NCBI GenBank assembly: GCA_910585015.1
Contig: CAJUCT010000024.1
Span: 1 to 64,000 of the forward strand
DNA: 64,000 nucleotides
Direction: 5' to 3'
Source: an uncultured Acetatifactor sp.
Lineage (GTDB): Bacteria; Bacillota; Clostridia; Lachnospirales; Lachnospiraceae
Position numbers and translations under genes: made by a program. The notes beneath the pieces are model-generated. The model searched no databases and had not been told where the DNA came from. It was given only the letters and a program-made list of their open reading frames with translations. Positions 61,428-64,000 of the stretch are shown one piece after another (positions within the stretch are counted from its first letter, which is position 1; every line of letters starts with the position of its first letter).

Positions 61428-62975
61428 ATGAAAAACGTGAAAAAGTTACTGGCTCTGGGTCTTGCAAGCGCTATGACGTTGTCTCTGGCATCCTGCGGCA
61501 ACGAAAACAACAATCCCGCTACCGGCAATGAGGGGAGCAATGCCTCCAATGTGACAGAGAATAGCTCCGGTGCGGGGAGCACCGAGAACAATACGCCCAG
61601 CGGAACTTCCGCGGACGGAAAGAGAATTATCAATATTGGTACATGGTGGGCGCAGCACTATGACAGCGGCGATACCGCGCTTGAGGACAGTGAGGACTAC
61701 GCGAACTCCATTGACAAGGAAGGCGACGATGAGGCAAAGCTGGAGGAAAACGCGCTTAACCGTCAGATTTTCGAGTGGAAATTTGCCAATGTTGACACCC
61801 TTGAGCAGAAGTACAATATCGAATTTTACTGGAAGAATCTGACTTTCACCGGTGTGCAGGAGTCTATCAACACCTCCATCCTGGCAGGTACTCCCGACTG
61901 CGATATTTACTTGGTGGACTTGGGCATGGCACTGCCTGCGCAGATGAATGGTCTGGCGCTTGACTTAAAGACTGTACTGCCTGCGGACGCGGATGTGTTT
62001 ACTGACCAGAAGATCATTTCCTATATGGATTTGGGAGATGGCAAGGTAAGTATCTTAAAGAGGGTGGAAGCGCAGTCCGCTGTAGAGGCTACTTATCCTC
62101 TGGCCTTCAACATGCAGATACTGGAGGATTACAATCTGGAAGATCCCCGTGATCTGTATGCCAGAGGCGAGTGGACCTGGGATATCTTCAACCAGTACTG
62201 CCAGACTTTGACCGATGATACGGATGGCGATGGACAGATCGATCAGTATGGCTACTGCGGCTATGAGTTTGAGACCTTCGAGAATCTGATGATGAGCAAC
62301 GGCGCGTCCATCGCCACCGGCAAGACCCAGACGCTGGATTCCGCCGGAGTAGGCGAGGCTTTGCAGCAGATGTATGATATGTACAATGTCTACAATGTAT
62401 GCTATCCCTACGACTTTGAGGGTAATGCATCCGACAGCATGAGAAATCAGTATACCCAGGGCAATATCGGTTTCTTCCCCATGGCGGCATGGATTTCCGC
62501 CGGCAATGGCGACTATGACTGGGACGGCAGCATCGGCTATACCCTGCCTTTTGATATCGCGTATGTACAGTGGCCTGTAGGTCCTTCCGGCAACCAGGAG
62601 ACCAACGCAGGTAAGAACCAGACCTCCGGCGAGTTCTATATTATTCCCGCGGGTGTCAAGGATCCGGAGACAGTTTATGACTTCCTGTATGATTACTGGA
62701 ACTGGGGGCCGGATGAGGAGACCACTGCCGAGTACAGAGATAACAGAGCCGCTCTGAACTGGTGGTACAGTGTAACTGCCAAGAACGCGGATCTGCAGGA
62801 GCAGAATTTTGCGGTTATGAATGATATTGGTTCCAGAACTATATTTGATTTGTGGAACAGTATGGGCATTTCCTATGATTTCATATCCCTGATCAGAGGC
62901 GAGGTTACTCCCGCGCAGTTCCAGGAGACCTACAAGCAGCAGATTCAGGATGGCCTGGATGCTTACTTTAAGTAA
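61428..62975 (+). CDS. Sugar-binding lipoprotein, set B
   Basis: The 515-residue precursor has a lipoprotein signal (LSLASC, cysteine near residue 23) and a Asn/Ser/Gly-rich linker. The mature protein is a family-1 binding protein for oligosaccharides: IINIGTWWAQHYDSG, QESINTSILAGTPDCDIYLVD, WTWDIFNQYCQTLTDD and IGFFPMAAWIS. AAAGGAG precedes the ATG by 13 bases. It should serve permease set B at 57406-59349. A strong terminator follows at 63015, which would make it the end of the transcript or allow only partial read-through into the GH130 gene. Confidence 0.9.
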   Translation: MKNVKKLLALGLASAMTLSLASCGNENNNPATGNEGSNASNVTENSSGAGSTENNTPSGTSADGKRIINIGTWWAQHYDSGDTALEDSEDYANSIDKEGDDEAKLEENALNRQIFEWKFANVDTLEQKYNIEFYWKNLTFTGVQESINTSILAGTPDCDIYLVDLGMALPAQMNGLALDLKTVLPADADVFTDQKIISYMDLGDGKVSILKRVEAQSAVEATYPLAFNMQILEDYNLEDPRDLYARGEWTWDIFNQYCQTLTDDTDGDGQIDQYGYCGYEFETFENLMMSNGASIATGKTQTLDSAGVGEALQQMYDMYNVYNVCYPYDFEGNASDSMRNQYTQGNIGFFPMAAWISAGNGDYDWDGSIGYTLPFDIAYVQWPVGPSGNQETNAGKNQTSGEFYIIPAGVKDPETVYDFLYDYWNWGPDEETTAEYRDNRAALNWWYSVTAKNADLQEQNFAVMNDIGSRTIFDLWNSMGISYDFISLIRGEVTPAQFQETYKQQIQDGLDAYFK

Positions 62976-63014
62976 GACCATACCAATAAGAACGTGATTA
63001 CTAGTTAGTCCCTG

Positions 63015-63050
63015 GGCAACCGGCCGAGGTTCCTGGCCGGTTGCCTTTTT
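63015..63050 (+). terminator. Strong Rho-independent terminator
   Basis: GGCAACCGGCC at 63015-63025 and GGCCGGTTGCC at 63035-63045 form a perfect 11-base stem, followed at once by TTTTT. It lies 40 bases after the binding-protein stop codon. Confidence 0.92.
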
Positions 63051-63101
63051 AAACCAATTTTATGGCATTTTATTAATGTGGAAAGGCATGGTACCAGCAA
63101 T

Positions 63102-64000
63102 ATGAGCGATATTAAGATGATAGCTCCTGCCGTAAAGAATGTTCCCTGGCAGGAAAAGCCCGAAGGAATTAAGGGCGCTCCGATCTGGAGATACAGCGAG
63201 AACCCCATTATTGGCCGAAACCCTGTGGAGGGCGTGGCCCGTATTTTTAACAGTGCAGTGATGCCCTATGGCAATGAGTTCATCGGCGTGTTCCGGGGCG
63301 AGCAGACTAATGGCATCCCCTACATCTATCTGGGAAGGAGCAAGGATGCGATTCACTGGGATTTTGAGAAGAATAAGATTCCCTTTGTGGACGAGGAGGG
63401 AAATCCCTTTATGCCTATCTATGCCTATGACCCCAGATTGGTTAAGGTGGAGGACACCTATTACATTATCTGGTGCCAGGATTTCTACGGCGCATCCATC
63501 GGCATGGCGAAGACCACAGATTTCAAGACCTTCGTAAGGCTGGAAAACCCTTTTATTCCCTTTAACAGGAATGCGGTGCTTTTCCCCCGCAAGATTAACG
63601 GCAACTTTGTGATGCTGTCTCGTCCTTCCGACAGCGGACATACTCCTTTTGGAGACATCTTCCTGAGTGAGAGTCCGGATATGGTGTACTGGGGCAAGCA
63701 CAGGCACGTGATGGGCCGGGGCCGGGAATGGTGGGAGTCCGTGAAGATCGGCGGCGGCGCCGCTCCCATTGAGACCAGCGAAGGGTGGCTGCTGTTCTAC
63801 CACGGTGTCAGCGGCACCTGCAACGGTCTGGTGTACAGCATCGGCGGCGCAATCCTGGATCTGGACAATCCGTCCATTGTGAAGTACCGCTGTGAGACCT
63901 TCCTGCTGACGCCGGAGGAGTGGTATGAGGAGAGGGGATTTGTCCCCAATGTGACTTTCCCCTGCGCTACCATCCATGATCCTGTAAGCGGAAAGATTGC
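63102..64000 (+). CDS. GH130 beta-mannosyl phosphorylase/glycosidase, 3' end outside window
   Basis: The visible 299 residues belong to glycoside hydrolase family 130, five-bladed propeller enzymes that mostly split beta-mannosides with phosphate. NPVEGVARIFNSAVMPYG, FRGEQTNGIPYIYLGRS, the YDPRLVKVEDTYYI segment with the presumed catalytic aspartate near residue 110, and WWESVKIGGGAAPIETSEGW are family features. No signal peptide is present, so it acts in the cytoplasm. The ATG at 63102 lacks a good ribosome site; a GTG eight codons upstream is an alternative. The gene follows a terminator, so it may be expressed separately or by read-through. With the GH26 enzyme and importers it supports a beta-mannan pathway. 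The substrate subclass cannot be fixed from the partial sequence. Confidence 0.9.
   Translation, partial: MSDIKMIAPAVKNVPWQEKPEGIKGAPIWRYSENPIIGRNPVEGVARIFNSAVMPYGNEFIGVFRGEQTNGIPYIYLGRSKDAIHWDFEKNKIPFVDEEGNPFMPIYAYDPRLVKVEDTYYIIWCQDFYGASIGMAKTTDFKTFVRLENPFIPFNRNAVLFPRKINGNFVMLSRPSDSGHTPFGDIFLSESPDMVYWGKHRHVMGRGREWWESVKIGGGAAPIETSEGWLLFYHGVSGTCNGLVYSIGGAILDLDNPSIVKYRCETFLLTPEEWYEERGFVPNVTFPCATIHDPVSGKI

Overview
The window looks like chromosome from a gut-type Firmicute, most likely a Lachnospiraceae-like Clostridia. This is inferred from the gene families, strong AGGAGG ribosome sites, sigma-A promoters with 17-base spacers, a T-box-like leader, a four-subunit 2-oxoacid:ferredoxin oxidoreductase, split LacL/LacM beta-galactosidase and mannan-use genes. 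No rRNA, tRNA, CRISPR array or intact transposase was seen. Gene families were recognised by eye from motifs, not by database search.

Layout. 1-1029: 3' part of an AAA/ABC-type ATPase gene cut by the window edge. 1046-4931: promoter, structured T-box-like leader, then a gamma-delta-alpha-beta pyruvate/2-oxoacid:ferredoxin oxidoreductase operon closed by a terminator. 4994-9389: PPP-type phosphatase, a HerA/DUF853 ATPase and a small alarmone synthetase on the minus strand, and a one-pass membrane protein. 9438-12849: a BlaI/BlaR1-type regulatory pair with a palindromic operator; a 141-bp MITE-like element with a target duplication sits in its leader. 12882-15056: a 5'-eroded Rpn-family gene, a flavodoxin gene and a truncated chemoreceptor relic.

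15302-34403: a long operon made of a MoxR-type AAA+ ATPase, a DUF5682 protein, a VWA protein, a SWIM zinc-finger protein and three tandem DUF4132 giants (about 1,240 residues each). It matches the E. coli yehL-yehM-yehP-yehQ plus yehI set, which has no settled function. The three DUF4132 copies have diverged in their N-terminal halves and are nearly identical in their C-terminal halves. This is the best candidate for an undescribed system.

34428-45014: relic of a solute-binding protein, split beta-galactosidase lacL-lacM, a cystine-type amino-acid ABC transporter (permease, ATPase, binding lipoprotein), and multi-pass envelope glycosyltransferase-like proteins on both strands.

45519-64000: a glycan locus, all on the plus strand. 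It holds a GH26 beta-mannanase lipoprotein, a YesL-like protein, and two complete binding-protein/permease sets with no ATPase gene. Between the sets lie an NHL/TPR membrane protein, a YIP1 protein and a DUF5696 protein. A lipoprotein with three near-identical 125-residue repeats follows, then a GH130 phosphorylase that runs off the window. GH26 plus GH130 suggests extracellular cutting of beta-mannan, import of oligosaccharides and phosphorolysis inside the cell. A palindromic repeat of about 90 bp occurs once in this locus and once in the DUF4132 operon.
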